Shown: positions 19,029 to 28,629, counted from the first letter of the stretch. The stretch: DNA of 64,000 nt from Pseudomonas oryzihabitans (GCF_014522265.1 NZ_CP017024.1:1950001-2014000), one strand, 5' to 3'. The notes: generated by a model not told the origin, from the letters alone. Made by a program: numbers and translations.

Positions 19029-20845
19029 GTGATCGAGAATCTCCGCAACATCGCCATCATCGCGCACGTCGACCATGGCAAGACCACCCTCGTCGACAAG
19101 CTGCTGCGCCTGTCCGGCACCCTGGACCGCAAAGAAGCGGAAAACGAGCGGGTGATGGACAGCAACGACCAGGAAAAGGAACGTGGCATCACCATCCTGG
19201 CCAAGAACACCGCGCTGAAGTGGGGCGACTACAACATCAACATCGTCGACACCCCCGGCCACGCCGACTTCGGTGGCGAGGTGGAGCGCGTGATGTCCAT
19301 GGTCGACTCCGTGCTGCTGGTGGTCGACGCCCAGGACGGCCCCATGCCGCAGACCCGCTTCGTGACCCAGAAGGCCTTCAAGGCCGGCCTGCGTCCGATC
19401 GTGGTGGTCAACAAGATCGACCGTCCCGGCGCGCGTCCGGACTGGGTCATCGACCAGATCTTCGACCTGTTCGACAACCTCGGCGCCACCGATGAGCAGC
19501 TGGACTTCCCGATCGTCTACGCCAGCGCCCTGAACGGCATCGCCGGTCTGGACCACGAGAAGATGGACGACAACATGGATGCCCTGTTCCAGGCCATCGT
19601 CGACCACGTGCCGGCCCCCAGGTCGATCTGGAAGGTCCCTTCCAGATGCAGATCTCCCAGCTGGACTACAACAGCTTCCTCGGCGTGATCGGCATCGGCC
19701 GTATCGCCCGTGGCCGCATCAAGGCCAACACCCCGGTCGTCGCCATCAGCGATGACGGCAGCAAGCGTAACGGTCGTATCCTCAAGATCATGGGCCACTC
19801 CGGCCTGCAGCGCGTGGAAGTGGCCGAAGCCGAAGCCGGCGACATCGTCTGCGTCTCGGGCATGGACGAGCTGTTCATCTCCGACACCCTGTGCGATCCG
19901 CAGAACGTCGAAGCCCGTCCGCCGCTGACCGTCGACCAGCCCACCGTGAGCATGACCTTCCAGGTCAACGACTCGCCGTTCGCCGGTCGTGAAGGCAAGT
20001 TTGTCACCAGCCGCAACATCAAGGACCGGCTGGAGAAGGAACTGCTGCACAACGTGGCCCTGCGCGTCGAGCCGGGCGAGTCGGCCGAGAAATTCAAGGT
20101 CTCCGGCCGTGGCGAGCTGCACCTGTCGGTACTGATCGAGAACATGCGCCGCGAAGGCTTCGAGATGGCCGTGGGCCGTCCGGAAGTGGTGATCATCGAG
20201 AAGGACGGCGTGAAGCAGGAGCCCTACGAGAACGTCTCCATCGACATCGAAGAGCAGCACCAGGGCTCGGTGATGGAGCAGATGGGTCTGCGCAAGGGCG
20301 ATCTGACCAACATGATCCCCGATGGCAAGGGCCGTATCCGCCTGGAATACACCATCCCGGCGCGTGGCCTGATCGGCTTCCGTAACAACTTCCTGACCCT
20401 GACCTCGGGCAGCGGCATCCTGACCTCGACCTTCAGCCACTACGGTCCGATCAAGGCCGGCGAAGTGACCAACCGTCAGAACGGCGTGCTGGTGTCCATG
20501 GCCACCGGTACCGCCCTGACCTACTCGCTGGAAACCCTGCAGAGCCGCGGCAAGCTGTTCCTGGCGCCGGGCGACGAGATCTACGAAGGCCAGCTGTGCG
20601 GCATCAACAGCCGTGACAACGACCTGGTGCTCAACCCCACCAAGGGCAAGAAGCTGGACAACATGCGCGCCTCGGGCAAGGACGAAGTCATCGCCCTGGT
20701 GCCGCCGATCAAGTTCACCCTCGAGCAGGCGCTGGAATTCATCGCCGACGACGAGCTGGTGGAAGTGACGCCGAAGTCCATCCGTCTGCGCAAGAAGTAC
20801 CTGAACGAGAACGACCGCAAGCGGTTCGAGCGTTCCAAGGTCTGA
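19029..20845 (+). CDS. typA: Ribosome-associated GTPase TypA/BipA (frameshift at about 19617)
   Basis: Translational GTPase that binds ribosomes and aids 50S assembly at low temperature and under stress. About 605 residues after repair, against 607 in E. coli. The G domain has [30 protein letters not shown] and [15 protein letters not shown]; then come the beta-barrel domain, the EF-G-like domains and the BipA C-terminal domain ([20 protein letters not shown]-like region, RLRKKYL end). The start is a GTG at 19029. The frame breaks in the C run 19615-19619; one extra C gives [20 protein letters not shown]. Flanking sequence is fully conserved, so error is likelier than loss. Confidence 0.93.
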
Positions 20846-20865
20846 TCCCGCCCGGGTAGTACAGG

Positions 20866-20888
20866 AAAGCGCCTTCGGGCGCTTTTTT
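20866..20888 (+). terminator. Rho-independent terminator of typA
   Basis: AAGCGCC and GGCGCTT pair around a TTCG loop (20867-20884) and are followed by TTTT. It is about 20 bases past the typA stop. Confidence 0.9.
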
Positions 20889-20991
20889 GTTGGCTGTTTT
20901 TTCAGCGCGCGCGACGCGCGGAGCCGGTGGCTCTGCTAGGTTTGGTCTCATGGCCGCGCCACTCCGGACGGCCTCCCTGCAGGATGCTGCC

Positions 20992-21381
20992 ATGCTCAAG
21001 ACCACCCTCGTCGCCACCTTCACCCTGACCGGTATCTTCGGTTTCGCCACGGCTCAGGCCGCCGGTTGCGGCACGCCGCGCAATGCCTTCGATACCGTCT
21101 ACTGCGCCAGCAACCTGTTCGCCCAGAGCGACAAGTCGCTGAACCAGACCTATGGCGAGCTGCGCAAGCAGCTGCCGGCCGATCAGCAGGCCGTGCTCAA
21201 GCAGCGCCAGCTGGCCTGGATCAAGCAGCGCGACAGCCAGTGCGCCCGCGAGGAGGCCGATGGCTACTTCGTCAATCTGGACTGCGCCGTCAGCCTGACC
21301 GACAGCCGCCTGGAGGTGCTCAAGGAACGCCTGCGCGAGTGCGCCAGCACCGGTTGCGAGGCGGGCAAGCTGGGGCAGTGA
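20992..21381 (+). CDS. LprI-family (DUF1311) exported cysteine-rich protein
   Basis: 129-residue exported protein with a signal peptide (about 1-22, cut after AQA) and six cysteines in the mature part. The DUF1311/LprI motif is visible (AQSDKSLNQTYGELRKQL...QRQLAWIKQRDSQCAREE). Members of this family have been linked to lysozyme inhibition (LprI in mycobacteria), but most are uncharacterised; the role here is inference. The ATG at 20992 follows AGGA. It has its own transcription unit after the typA terminator and is followed immediately by the tandem repeat array. Confidence 0.85.
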   Translation: MLKTTLVATFTLTGIFGFATAQAAGCGTPRNAFDTVYCASNLFAQSDKSLNQTYGELRKQLPADQQAVLKQRQLAWIKQRDSQCAREEADGYFVNLDCAVSLTDSRLEVLKERLRECASTGCEAGKLGQ

Positions 21382-21411
21382 GGTAGCTGGCGGGACAGGG
21401 GTCTCGCCGCT

Positions 21412-22120
21412 CCCTCACCCCAGCCCTCTCCCAGAGGGAGAGGGGGTTATCCGAGCAGGTGCTCAGCGTCGTCGCCCGGAGAAAATCGTAGCGTGAAAAA
21501 CGGCGTTAGCCTTTTCCACTGGGGGTTCGCCGCCAGAGAGCCCTCACCCCAACCCTCTCCCCGGGGAGAGGGGGCTATTCGAACGGGTGCTCAGCATCAT
21601 TGCCCCGGAGAAAATCGTAGCGTGGAAAACGGCGCAGCCTTTTCCACTGGGGAGTCGCCGCCAGAGAGCCCTCACCCCAACCCTCTCCCCGGGGGAGAGG
21701 GGGCTATTCGAGCGGGCGCTCAGCATCATTGCCCCGGAGAAAATCGTAGCGTGGAAAACGGCGTTAGCCTTTTCCACTGGGGGTTCGCTGTCAGAGAGCC
21801 CTCACCCCAACCCTCTCCCCGGGGAGAGGGGGCTATCCGAGCAGGCGCTCAGCGTTATTGCCCCGGAGAAAACCGTAGCGTGGAAAACGGCGCAGCCTTT
21901 TCCACTGGGGTTCGCCGCCAGAGAGCCCTCACCCCAACCCTCTCCCCGGGGGAGAGGGGGCTATCCGAGCGGGCGCTCAGCGTCATTGCCCCGGAGAAAA
22001 TCGTAGCGTGGAAAACGGCGCAGCCTTTTCCACTGGGGATTCGCCGCCAGAGAGCCCTCAGCCCAACCCTCTCCCCGGGGGAGAGGGGGCTATTCGAACG
22101 GGTGCTCAGCGTCGTCGCCC
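21412..22120 (+). repeat. Tandem array: five and a half units of about 128 bp, two hairpins each
   Basis: Units begin (CCCTCACCCC or close) at 21412, 21541, 21669, 21799, 21926 and 22055, so the period is 127-130 bp. Each full unit carries hairpin A, a perfect inverted repeat of CCCTCTCCCC with GGGGAGAGGG, then a spacer (GAGCGGGCGCTCAGCGTCAT type), then hairpin B (GTGGAAAA / TTTTCCAC with inner GGC/GCC). The inner loop alternates between GTTA and GCA while the stem is kept. Unit 6 stops before hairpin B. Long open frames cross the array, but they only translate the repeat. Copies differ by a few per cent. The 210 bp between the array and estA hold another inverted repeat (22192-22217) and no gene. 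Confidence 0.92.
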
Positions 22121-22191
22121 CCACGAGCGCTGCCGCTGGTTAGCAGCAGACTCGACGGTCATGGCGGGCCGCCCTGGTCGAACTATCGACA

Positions 22192-22217
22192 GCCGTCTGG
22201 CATGCCGTCCAGACGGC
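22192..22217. repeat. Inverted repeat GCCGTCTGG / CCAGACGGC upstream of estA
   Basis: The 9 bp perfect arms (22192-22200 and 22209-22217) flank 8 bases; an inner TGCCGTC/GACGGCA pairing is also possible. It lies about 115 bases before estA and may be a regulator site or the terminator region after the repeat array. Confidence 0.5.
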
Positions 22218-22330
22218 ATGAACGTCCTGCAAGTTTTTGTTCACACCCAGATACAACGTCACAAAAACCGTCTAGCGTGGGGCTACACGCCCTGACGCGT
22301 GCTCCGATAACAACAATCAAGGATGCAGGC

Positions 22331-24268
22331 ATGACATCTTTTCTCCGGCAACGCCTGCCGCTGGCCATCGCCCTGGCCACGGCGCTCGCGGCAACCGCCC
22401 AGGCGGCTCCCAATCCCTACAGTGGCTTCACCGTGTTCGGCGACAGCCTGCTCGATGCCGGGCAGTTTCCCGACACCGGGGTCAATGGTGCCAGCCTCAG
22501 ATTCACCAACCGTGTCGGGCCGGGCTACAGCCCGGCCAGCGGCGCGGTGACCGGACCGGTGTCCTCGATGCTGCTCGGCCAGCAACTGGGCTTCGATGTC
22601 CGTACCCTGGACGCCTCCACCTCGCTGATCAATCAGCGGATCGGCCTGAGCGATGGCGACAACTGGGCCACGGGCGGCTACACCACGGCGCAGATCCGCG
22701 ACTCCATCACCGCTCGCAACGGCTCGGTGGTGGCGGTGGGTGGCCTGACCCTGCGCAGCCGGGACGGCTACCTGCCCGGACTTGCCAGCCAGGGCCTGAG
22801 TCTGGATCCCAATACCCTGTTCTACATCAGCGGCGGGGGTAACGACTTCCTCCAGGGACTGGTCACCTCGCCGGCCACCGCGGCAGCCGCGGCCAATCGC
22901 CTGGGTGACGGCGTCGCTGCGCTGCAGCAGGCCGGCGCCCGCTACATGGTGGTCTGGCTGCTGCCCGACATCGGCCAGACCCCGGCCCTGGCCGGTTCGC
23001 CGCAACAGGCGGCCAGCTCGGCCCTGAGCCGGGTCTACAACCAGGCGCTGGTGGCGCGCCTAGCCGGCATCGACGCCCAGATCATCGGCCTCAACGTGCC
23101 CCAGCTGCTGGCCGAGGTGGTGGCCGAACCGGGACGCTATGGCCTGGCCAGCGGGCAGAATCTGACCGGCACCTGCTTCAGCGGCGACAGCTGCACCCGC
23201 AATGCCACCTATGGCCTGGGCGCGGCGGCGGCCGATCCCAGCCAGCTGCTGTTCAACGATCGCGTCCACCCGACCATCACCGGGCAGCGGCTGATCGCCG
23301 ACTACGCCTATTCGCTGCTGGCCGCACCCTGGGAGGTCACCCTGCTGCCGGAGATGGCCCAGTCCACCCTCAGGGCGCATCAGGACGGCCTGCACCAGCG
23401 CTGGCTGGGCGACTGGCATGCCTGGCAGCCGGTGGGGCGCTGGCAGGGCTATGTGGATACCAGCGCGCGGCGCCTGGACGTCGACGACCAGCGCAGCACT
23501 GCCGGCGGCGATGGCAACGGCTACAGCCTGGACCTGGGTGGCAGCTATCGACTCAGCGAGGAATGGCGCCTCGGTGTCGCCGCCGGGGTCGCGCGGCAAC
23601 ACCTGGAACCCGGTGCGGCCGATTCCGACTATCGCCTCAACAGCTATCTGCTCAGCGCCTTCGCCCAGTACCAGGGCGAGCGCCTCTGGGGCGATCTCAC
23701 CGCCACCGGCGGGCGGCTGGACTACGTCGACCTGAGCCGGCGCTTCGCGCTTGGCCCGACCACCCGCAGCGAGCAGGGCGATACCGACGGCGATCTGCGC
23801 GCCCTCTCGGCGCGCCTGGGGTACGACCTGGCAGCGGCCGGCAGTCCCTGGCACCTGAGTCCCTATCTCAGCGCCGACTATGCCCGTGTCCAGGTGGACG
23901 GCTACCGGGAGCGCGGCAACGACGCCACGGCGCTGGAATTCTACGACCAGTCGAGTACCTCGCGGCGACTGGGGCTGGGCCTGCAGGGCCGCTGGCAACT
24001 CGCACCGGCCACGGCGCTGTTCGCCGATCTGGGCCGTGAGCGGGAATTCGCCGACGGCACTCGCGATGTGACCATGCGCCTGAACAGCGTGCCGGGTCTG
24101 GACTACACCCTGGACGGCTACCAGCCCGACAGCGACCGCACCCGCCTGAGTCTGGGCGTGGTCCAGCGGCTGACGCCGGAGCTGACCCTGCGCGGCGGCT
24201 ACAGCTATGCCGGTGCGGGCGATACCCACCAGCAGGGCGTGGGCCTGGGCCTGTCGCTGGACTTCTAA
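22331..24268 (+). CDS. estA: Outer-membrane autotransporter esterase EstA (GDSL family)
   Basis: Surface-displayed esterase of the type that affects rhamnolipid production and motility in P. aeruginosa. 645 residues, against 646 for PA EstA. Parts: signal peptide (1-25, ends AQAA), GDSL/SGNH passenger (about 30-350) with nucleophile Ser39 in FTVFGDSLLD, block GGGNDFL, and Asp310/His313 in FNDRVHPTI, then a C-terminal autotransporter beta-barrel (about 380-645) ending in aromatic Phe (LGLSLDF), the outer-membrane insertion signal. The ATG at 22331 follows AAGGA. The gene stands alone, downstream of the hairpin array and convergent with the GGDEF-EAL gene. Confidence 0.95.
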   Translation: MTSFLRQRLPLAIALATALAATAQAAPNPYSGFTVFGDSLLDAGQFPDTGVNGASLRFTNRVGPGYSPASGAVTGPVSSMLLGQQLGFDVRTLDASTSLINQRIGLSDGDNWATGGYTTAQIRDSITARNGSVVAVGGLTLRSRDGYLPGLASQGLSLDPNTLFYISGGGNDFLQGLVTSPATAAAAANRLGDGVAALQQAGARYMVVWLLPDIGQTPALAGSPQQAASSALSRVYNQALVARLAGIDAQIIGLNVPQLLAEVVAEPGRYGLASGQNLTGTCFSGDSCTRNATYGLGAAAADPSQLLFNDRVHPTITGQRLIADYAYSLLAAPWEVTLLPEMAQSTLRAHQDGLHQRWLGDWHAWQPVGRWQGYVDTSARRLDVDDQRSTAGGDGNGYSLDLGGSYRLSEEWRLGVAAGVARQHLEPGAADSDYRLNSYLLSAFAQYQGERLWGDLTATGGRLDYVDLSRRFALGPTTRSEQGDTDGDLRALSARLGYDLAAAGSPWHLSPYLSADYARVQVDGYRERGNDATALEFYDQSSTSRRLGLGLQGRWQLAPATALFADLGREREFADGTRDVTMRLNSVPGLDYTLDGYQPDSDRTRLSLGVVQRLTPELTLRGGYSYAGAGDTHQQGVGLGLSLDF

Positions 24269-24320
24269 GCGCAGCTCCACCTGGTAGCGCTCGCTGACCT
24301 TGCGCCAGTGAGCGTTATCC

Positions 24321-26645
24321 CTAGACCCGGCTGGGATCGCCCAGGCGCTGGCGCTGCCAGTCGCGCAACTCGTCCAGACGCCGCGGCGGGCACACCAGAA
24401 AACCCTGCAGGAGATCGCACCCGGCCTGTTGCAGGCAGAGCTGCTTGAGTTCGGTGTCCACGCCCTCGGCGATCACCTGGGCATCCCGGGCATGGCAGAA
24501 GGCGATGAGCGCAACCAGGCTGGCCTGGTTGCCGGGTTGGCTGAGGCGCTCGACGATGAGCCGGTCAAACTTGATGGTGTCGGCAGGATAGTCGGTGACC
24601 TGCTGGATGGAGGTGTAGCCCACACCGAAATCGTCGATGGCCACGCGAAAGCCCTCGGCGCGCAATTCGTGCAGCAGTCCCAGGGTCCGCTCGTTCAACT
24701 CGGCGGCGAAGGTCTCGGTGAATTCCAGTTCCAGGTGGGCCGGATCGACGCCGTGGTGGCGCACCCGCTCGCGCAGGTAGGGCACGATGTCGGCCTGATC
24801 CAGTTGCGCGGAAGACAGGTTGACGGACAGCACCAGGTCGGTGCCCAGTACCTCTTGCAGCGCGGGATACTCGTGGCAGGCCTGGTCCACGACCCAGCGA
24901 TCGATCCAGCGGAAATGTCCCTGGCGCTCGGCGATGGGGATGAACTCCGCAGGCGACACGGCGCCGAGGCGGGGCGAATTCCAGCGCAGCAGGGTCTCGG
25001 CGGAGCGTACCTGGCCGGCACTGTCGACCGCCGGCATGTAGACCAGGTGAAACTCCTCGTCCGGGTTGAGGTGCCGCAGGTATTCGTCCAGCAGATCCTG
25101 GCGGCGCTGGCGCGCGGCCAGCTCCGGAGTGAAATGCACCAGGCGATTGCCGCCTTCGTTCTTGGCCCGCTCCAGGGCCAGATCGGCCTGGGCCAGCAGG
25201 TCGGCCAGGTCCAGCGGCGCCTCGGGGGTCGCCAGGCCGATGCTCAGGGTCACCGCATAGCGGCGTTCGCCCACCAGGGTGCCGTTGTCATGGTTCTGCT
25301 GCAGCTGCTGGCCCAGGGCGAGGGCATCGGTCGCCGCTGCCGGGCCACGTAGCAGGATGGCGAATTCATCGCCCGCCAGGCGGGTAAACACCAGCTCGTT
25401 GTCTGCCTGATAGGCCTCAAGCTGTTGCTGGGTCTGCCGGGCGACGGCCTGCAGCAGTTCATCGCCCACCTCGTGGCTGAATCTATCGTTCACCGACTTG
25501 AAATGGTCCAGGCCGAAATAGAGCAGGGCGATACGACGACCGTCCGGCTTGCCCGCCAGCCAGGATTCGCCCATGAGCTGGAAATAGCGGCGGTTGCCGA
25601 TCTGGGTGAGGACGTCGGTGCGCAAGGCCGTGCGCAATTGCGCCAGGATGGCCAGGTTGTTGTCGTGCAGGCGCTTCATGTTGGCACCCAGGTGGCCGAT
25701 CTCGCCGGGTTCGTCGCCGGTTTCGAGCGCCTGGCGCTGGCCTTCCAGGACTTCCGTGAGCTGGCTGTCCAGGCGGGCGATGGGCCGGGTGATGTAGCGG
25801 CGGATCAGCACGATCAGCACCAGGATGCAGGCCAGGGTCACCAGCAGGCCGCCGCTGAAGTAGGCGATCGCCAGGCGGCGCAACTCCTTGTCCAGGCGTC
25901 CCGGGTCCGGGGTCAGGCGTACATAGAGATCAGGCGACAGCCGCTCGATGGCACTGAAGTCGCGGGTGCGGGTAGGCGGTGTCCGGCTGAATTCCAGGGG
26001 GGCGCCATAGCTCTGTTCCAGGCTGCGGCGCAGGGCCTCCATCCGGTCCGGGCTGACCGCCAGCTGCAGTGTCATCGCCAGGCCGCGCTGTCCCGGCAGG
26101 GGTGGTCCGGCGGTGCTCGGCAGCAGCGAGGTGGTCGCCACCAGCAGTGAACGCCCCTGCTCGTCGAGCAGATAGTCGCGTCGTTCCAGCGGACCGTTCG
26201 GCTCCCGCGCCAGGCGTGCGAGCAACTGGCGCTGGACGCCGCTCAACTGGGCGAAGGGATCGCCGCTGCGCTCGTAGTAGTAGGCCAGGCTGAGATCGGG
26301 GCGGGCGATCGCCAGGGAGATGTGGCTGGGTGCATCGTCGCCGGCCAGCTGGCGCACCGCCAGTTGCAGCTGGGTACCCAGGGCTTCGTTGCGATAGGGC
26401 ACCTCGGTCTGCCGCAGGAAATTGCCCAGGGCGGCGCTGTTGGACAGGGCATAGAGCAGGTTGCGGCTGAAGTGGTCGTACTCGCGATAGGTGGTTTCCA
26501 GCGCCGCCAGGTCGTGGTTGAGCCGCGAACGTTCGAGGCCGATCACCGCCTCGCGCTGCACGGTGTAGCCCAGCCCCACCAGGGTCAGGCTGCAGAGCAG
26601 GGCGACCGGCAGGATCAGCAGCAGGGCGCGCCTATTGAGCGTCAT
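24321..26645 (-). CDS. Membrane GGDEF-EAL protein (MbaA-like), degenerate motifs
   Basis: 774-residue inner-membrane protein for c-di-GMP turnover: TM1 (about 8-28), a periplasmic domain (about 30-265), TM2 (about 268-290), HAMP (about 290-345), GGDEF (about 350-510) and EAL (about 525-765). The diguanylate cyclase signature reads AGDEF, and the EAL triad reads ETL (AETLLRW). Other phosphodiesterase residues remain: SVNLSS, LEFTET, AIDDFGVGY, IKFD and AEGVDTE. LVYMPAVD has Met where Gln is usual. Activity could be reduced or only phosphodiesterase. The gene begins 6 bases after the binding-protein gene, so it is co-transcribed. The pairing mirrors Vibrio NspS-MbaA, in which polyamine-loaded NspS controls MbaA. 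Confidence 0.88.
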   Translation of the reverse strand: MTLNRRALLLILPVALLCSLTLVGLGYTVQREAVIGLERSRLNHDLAALETTYREYDHFSRNLLYALSNSAALGNFLRQTEVPYRNEALGTQLQLAVRQLAGDDAPSHISLAIARPDLSLAYYYERSGDPFAQLSGVQRQLLARLAREPNGPLERRDYLLDEQGRSLLVATTSLLPSTAGPPLPGQRGLAMTLQLAVSPDRMEALRRSLEQSYGAPLEFSRTPPTRTRDFSAIERLSPDLYVRLTPDPGRLDKELRRLAIAYFSGGLLVTLACILVLIVLIRRYITRPIARLDSQLTEVLEGQRQALETGDEPGEIGHLGANMKRLHDNNLAILAQLRTALRTDVLTQIGNRRYFQLMGESWLAGKPDGRRIALLYFGLDHFKSVNDRFSHEVGDELLQAVARQTQQQLEAYQADNELVFTRLAGDEFAILLRGPAAATDALALGQQLQQNHDNGTLVGERRYAVTLSIGLATPEAPLDLADLLAQADLALERAKNEGGNRLVHFTPELAARQRRQDLLDEYLRHLNPDEEFHLVYMPAVDSAGQVRSAETLLRWNSPRLGAVSPAEFIPIAERQGHFRWIDRWVVDQACHEYPALQEVLGTDLVLSVNLSSAQLDQADIVPYLRERVRHHGVDPAHLELEFTETFAAELNERTLGLLHELRAEGFRVAIDDFGVGYTSIQQVTDYPADTIKFDRLIVERLSQPGNQASLVALIAFCHARDAQVIAEGVDTELKQLCLQQAGCDLLQGFLVCPPRRLDELRDWQRQRLGDPSRV

Positions 26646-26651
26646 GGCGAC

Positions 26652-27680
26652 CTACCAGAGCGCTGCCGATGCGTTGCCGGGTCTGGAAGGTGTCGGGTGG
26701 ACCTTCACGAAAGACCTGGCTGCGGGCAAGCACGTCGTCGGGGGGAACAGGCTGGGATCCTGGCGCAGGTCTGCCGGCAGCAGGCGCAGGGCGCCGGCGT
26801 TGGGGGTCGCCAGGTACAGTTCCTCGGTCGCCAGCACGGCATTGCGCGGCTCGTTGAGGAAATCAATGAAGCGCCAGGCGGCCGCCTGGTGCCGGGAGTT
26901 GCTGAGCAGGGCCACGCAGTCCACCCATAGCAGGCTGCCTTCGCGGGGCGTGACGAAGCGCCAGGGCTGTCCGGGGGTCGCGGCATTGAGCAGGTGCTGG
27001 TCGCCGCTGTAGCCCAGGGCCAGCTCGATGCGATCGCTGTAGGCCGGATTGTGCAGGGCGCTGACCACGTACTGATAGGTCAGCACCGCCGGGGCCTGGG
27101 CCTTGAGCAGGGCGAAGCTGCGTCGGAGCAGCTCGGGATCGTCGCTGTTGATGGCGGCGCCCAGGGTGATCAGGGGGGCGACCAGCAGATCGTCGTGGTC
27201 TTCGAGCATGGCGATATGACCGTGCAGGACCGGCTCCGGCTGCAGCAGCGGCTGCCAGGAAGAAGGCGCCTGGGCCAGGCGATCGCTGCGATAGAGCAGA
27301 CCCAGGGTGCCCCAGACGTAGGGCACGGCATAGTCGCCGCAACTCTGGCGCCAGCGCGGATCGAGCTCGCGCAGATGCGGCAGGCGCTGAGGGTCGATGC
27401 GGGTCAGCAGGCCGTCCTGGCCGAGGCGGGTGGCGCTGACCTCGTTGATCACCACCAGGTCGAGATCGACATCGCCGCGCGCCAGGGTCGCGTCGCGCAC
27501 GTCACTGCTGTCGAAATGGATTTCCTGCACGGTGGGATGGGCCTTGGCCCAGCGCTGCAGCAGGGTGTCGCTGAAGTAGCCTTCCCAGGTATAGAGCCGC
27601 AAGGACTCTGCAGCCGCCACGGGTGACGCGGGCAGCCCGGTAAGCACCAGGCTGCAGACAAGGGGGAGGCAGTAGCGCAT
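26652..27680 (-). CDS. Periplasmic polyamine-type substrate-binding protein (NspS-like)
   Basis: 342-residue periplasmic binding protein of the PotD/PotF spermidine/putrescine class. A signal peptide (about 1-24, cut in PVAAAES) leads into LRLYTWEGYFSDTLLQRW, the family start. Further marks are VDLDLVVINEV, CGDYAVPYVWGTLGLLYRSD and REGSLLWVDCVALLSNS. No ABC permease or ATPase gene is nearby. Instead the gene is followed after 6 bases by a membrane GGDEF-EAL gene, which points to a sensory role rather than uptake, like NspS in Vibrio cholerae. The ligand (spermidine, norspermidine, putrescine or other) cannot be read from sequence. Confidence 0.85.
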   Translation of the reverse strand: MRYCLPLVCSLVLTGLPASPVAAAESLRLYTWEGYFSDTLLQRWAKAHPTVQEIHFDSSDVRDATLARGDVDLDLVVINEVSATRLGQDGLLTRIDPQRLPHLRELDPRWRQSCGDYAVPYVWGTLGLLYRSDRLAQAPSSWQPLLQPEPVLHGHIAMLEDHDDLLVAPLITLGAAINSDDPELLRRSFALLKAQAPAVLTYQYVVSALHNPAYSDRIELALGYSGDQHLLNAATPGQPWRFVTPREGSLLWVDCVALLSNSRHQAAAWRFIDFLNEPRNAVLATEELYLATPNAGALRLLPADLRQDPSLFPPTTCLPAARSFVKVHPTPSRPGNASAALW

Positions 27681-27829
27681 GCGGACGACTCGGCGGCAAG
27701 GACTGACTTAACTAGGAGGGGCCGAAAGGCCCTGGCGTTCACCCCGGGAACGCCGGGGCTTCTGCCAGTCTAGGAGTCCGCTGGGTATTCGCCAGCCGCG
27801 GGCCGTCTATTGCAGGTGCTGGGCCTTGC

Positions 27830-28459
27830 TCAGTTCTGCAGCGGTGCCACGCCGGCACGCTGATGGGCGCGGGTCCAGGGCTTCTGCTCGTCGGCGAATT
27901 TCACCGCCAGCCGCTCCAGCACCCGTTGCGTCGGGGCATTGGTGCCATGCAGCAGCAACAGGGGCAACAGCAGCAGGCTGGCGCCCAGCGCGGCCTGGCG
28001 CGGTCTGAGGTTGACCTCCTGGCCCCGCAGCAGCCACAGCAGGCCGCCGCTGGCGGCGTAGCCGATGGGCAGGCCGGTCACCACTTCCGAGATCGAGTGA
28101 TAGCCCAGCACCACCCGCGAGACGGCGATGAGCAGGGCACAGAGCGCGCCGAGGGCGGCTGCGCTCAGCCGCAGCGGCGGCCGCGCCCGGCTGGCCAGCA
28201 GCCAGCCGAGGACCGGCAGCACGCTGCCAACCAGCATGGAGTGGCCGCTGAAGCCGGTGAAGTCCAGGCGGGGGATGCCCAGGCCCCAGCCGAAGAAGGC
28301 GATCTTCGACAGGGCAACGCTGAGCCCGGCGGCACCAAACAGCAGCAACCAGAGCAGCGCCGCCCGCGCGGACAGACCGGCCAGCAGCCAGAGCGCGATC
28401 AGCACGGCGCAGGGAAGCATCACCGAAGAATCGCCGAAGTTGGTGATGAACAGCCACAT
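27830..28459 (-). CDS. PAP2-family membrane phosphatase
   Basis: 209-residue integral membrane protein with about six hydrophobic helices. The PAP2 signature is present: Lys in LSKIAFFGWG, SGHS in FTGFSGHSMLVGS, and SRVVLGYHSISEVVTG as motif 3 (His present, Glu in place of the usual Asp). It probably removes a phosphate from a lipid phosphate such as undecaprenyl pyrophosphate or phosphatidic acid; the substrate is unproven. I chose the ATG at 28459 (MWLFITNFGDSS), since the longer frame runs into metK. It is on the same strand as metK, but a strong terminator separates them. Confidence 0.85.
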   Translation of the reverse strand: MWLFITNFGDSSVMLPCAVLIALWLLAGLSARAALLWLLLFGAAGLSVALSKIAFFGWGLGIPRLDFTGFSGHSMLVGSVLPVLGWLLASRARPPLRLSAAALGALCALLIAVSRVVLGYHSISEVVTGLPIGYAASGGLLWLLRGQEVNLRPRQAALGASLLLLPLLLLHGTNAPTQRVLERLAVKFADEQKPWTRAHQRAGVAPLQN

Positions 28460-28580
28460 GGATAAGCAGACTCCTGGGGAAGACGAGGCATTCTGACCAT
28501 CAGATGCCCAGAGGTTGCATCGCGCGTGCCAGGCTGTGGACTGGTGCAAGAAAGCGCTGGGATCCCGCGTGCAGACCCAG

Positions 28581-28613
28581 AAAAAAGCCCCGGCACCAGC
28601 GGTGGCGGGGCTG
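28581..28613 (-). terminator. Rho-independent terminator of metK
   Basis: On the minus strand GCCCCG and CGGGGC form the base of a long stem (inner CCACC/GGTG), followed by six T residues. It lies about 17 bases after the metK stop. Confidence 0.88.
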
Positions 28614-28629
28614 TTTGCCGGGAGGCGTG

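Noticed and set aside
21412-22120. Possible CRISPR array
   Set aside because: The period is 128 bp with no unique spacers between short repeats, and no cas genes are present.
21493-22143. Long open frames across the tandem array
   Set aside because: They translate the repeat units into recurring peptides (REPSPQPSPRGEG type) without ribosome binding sites; the array is non-coding.
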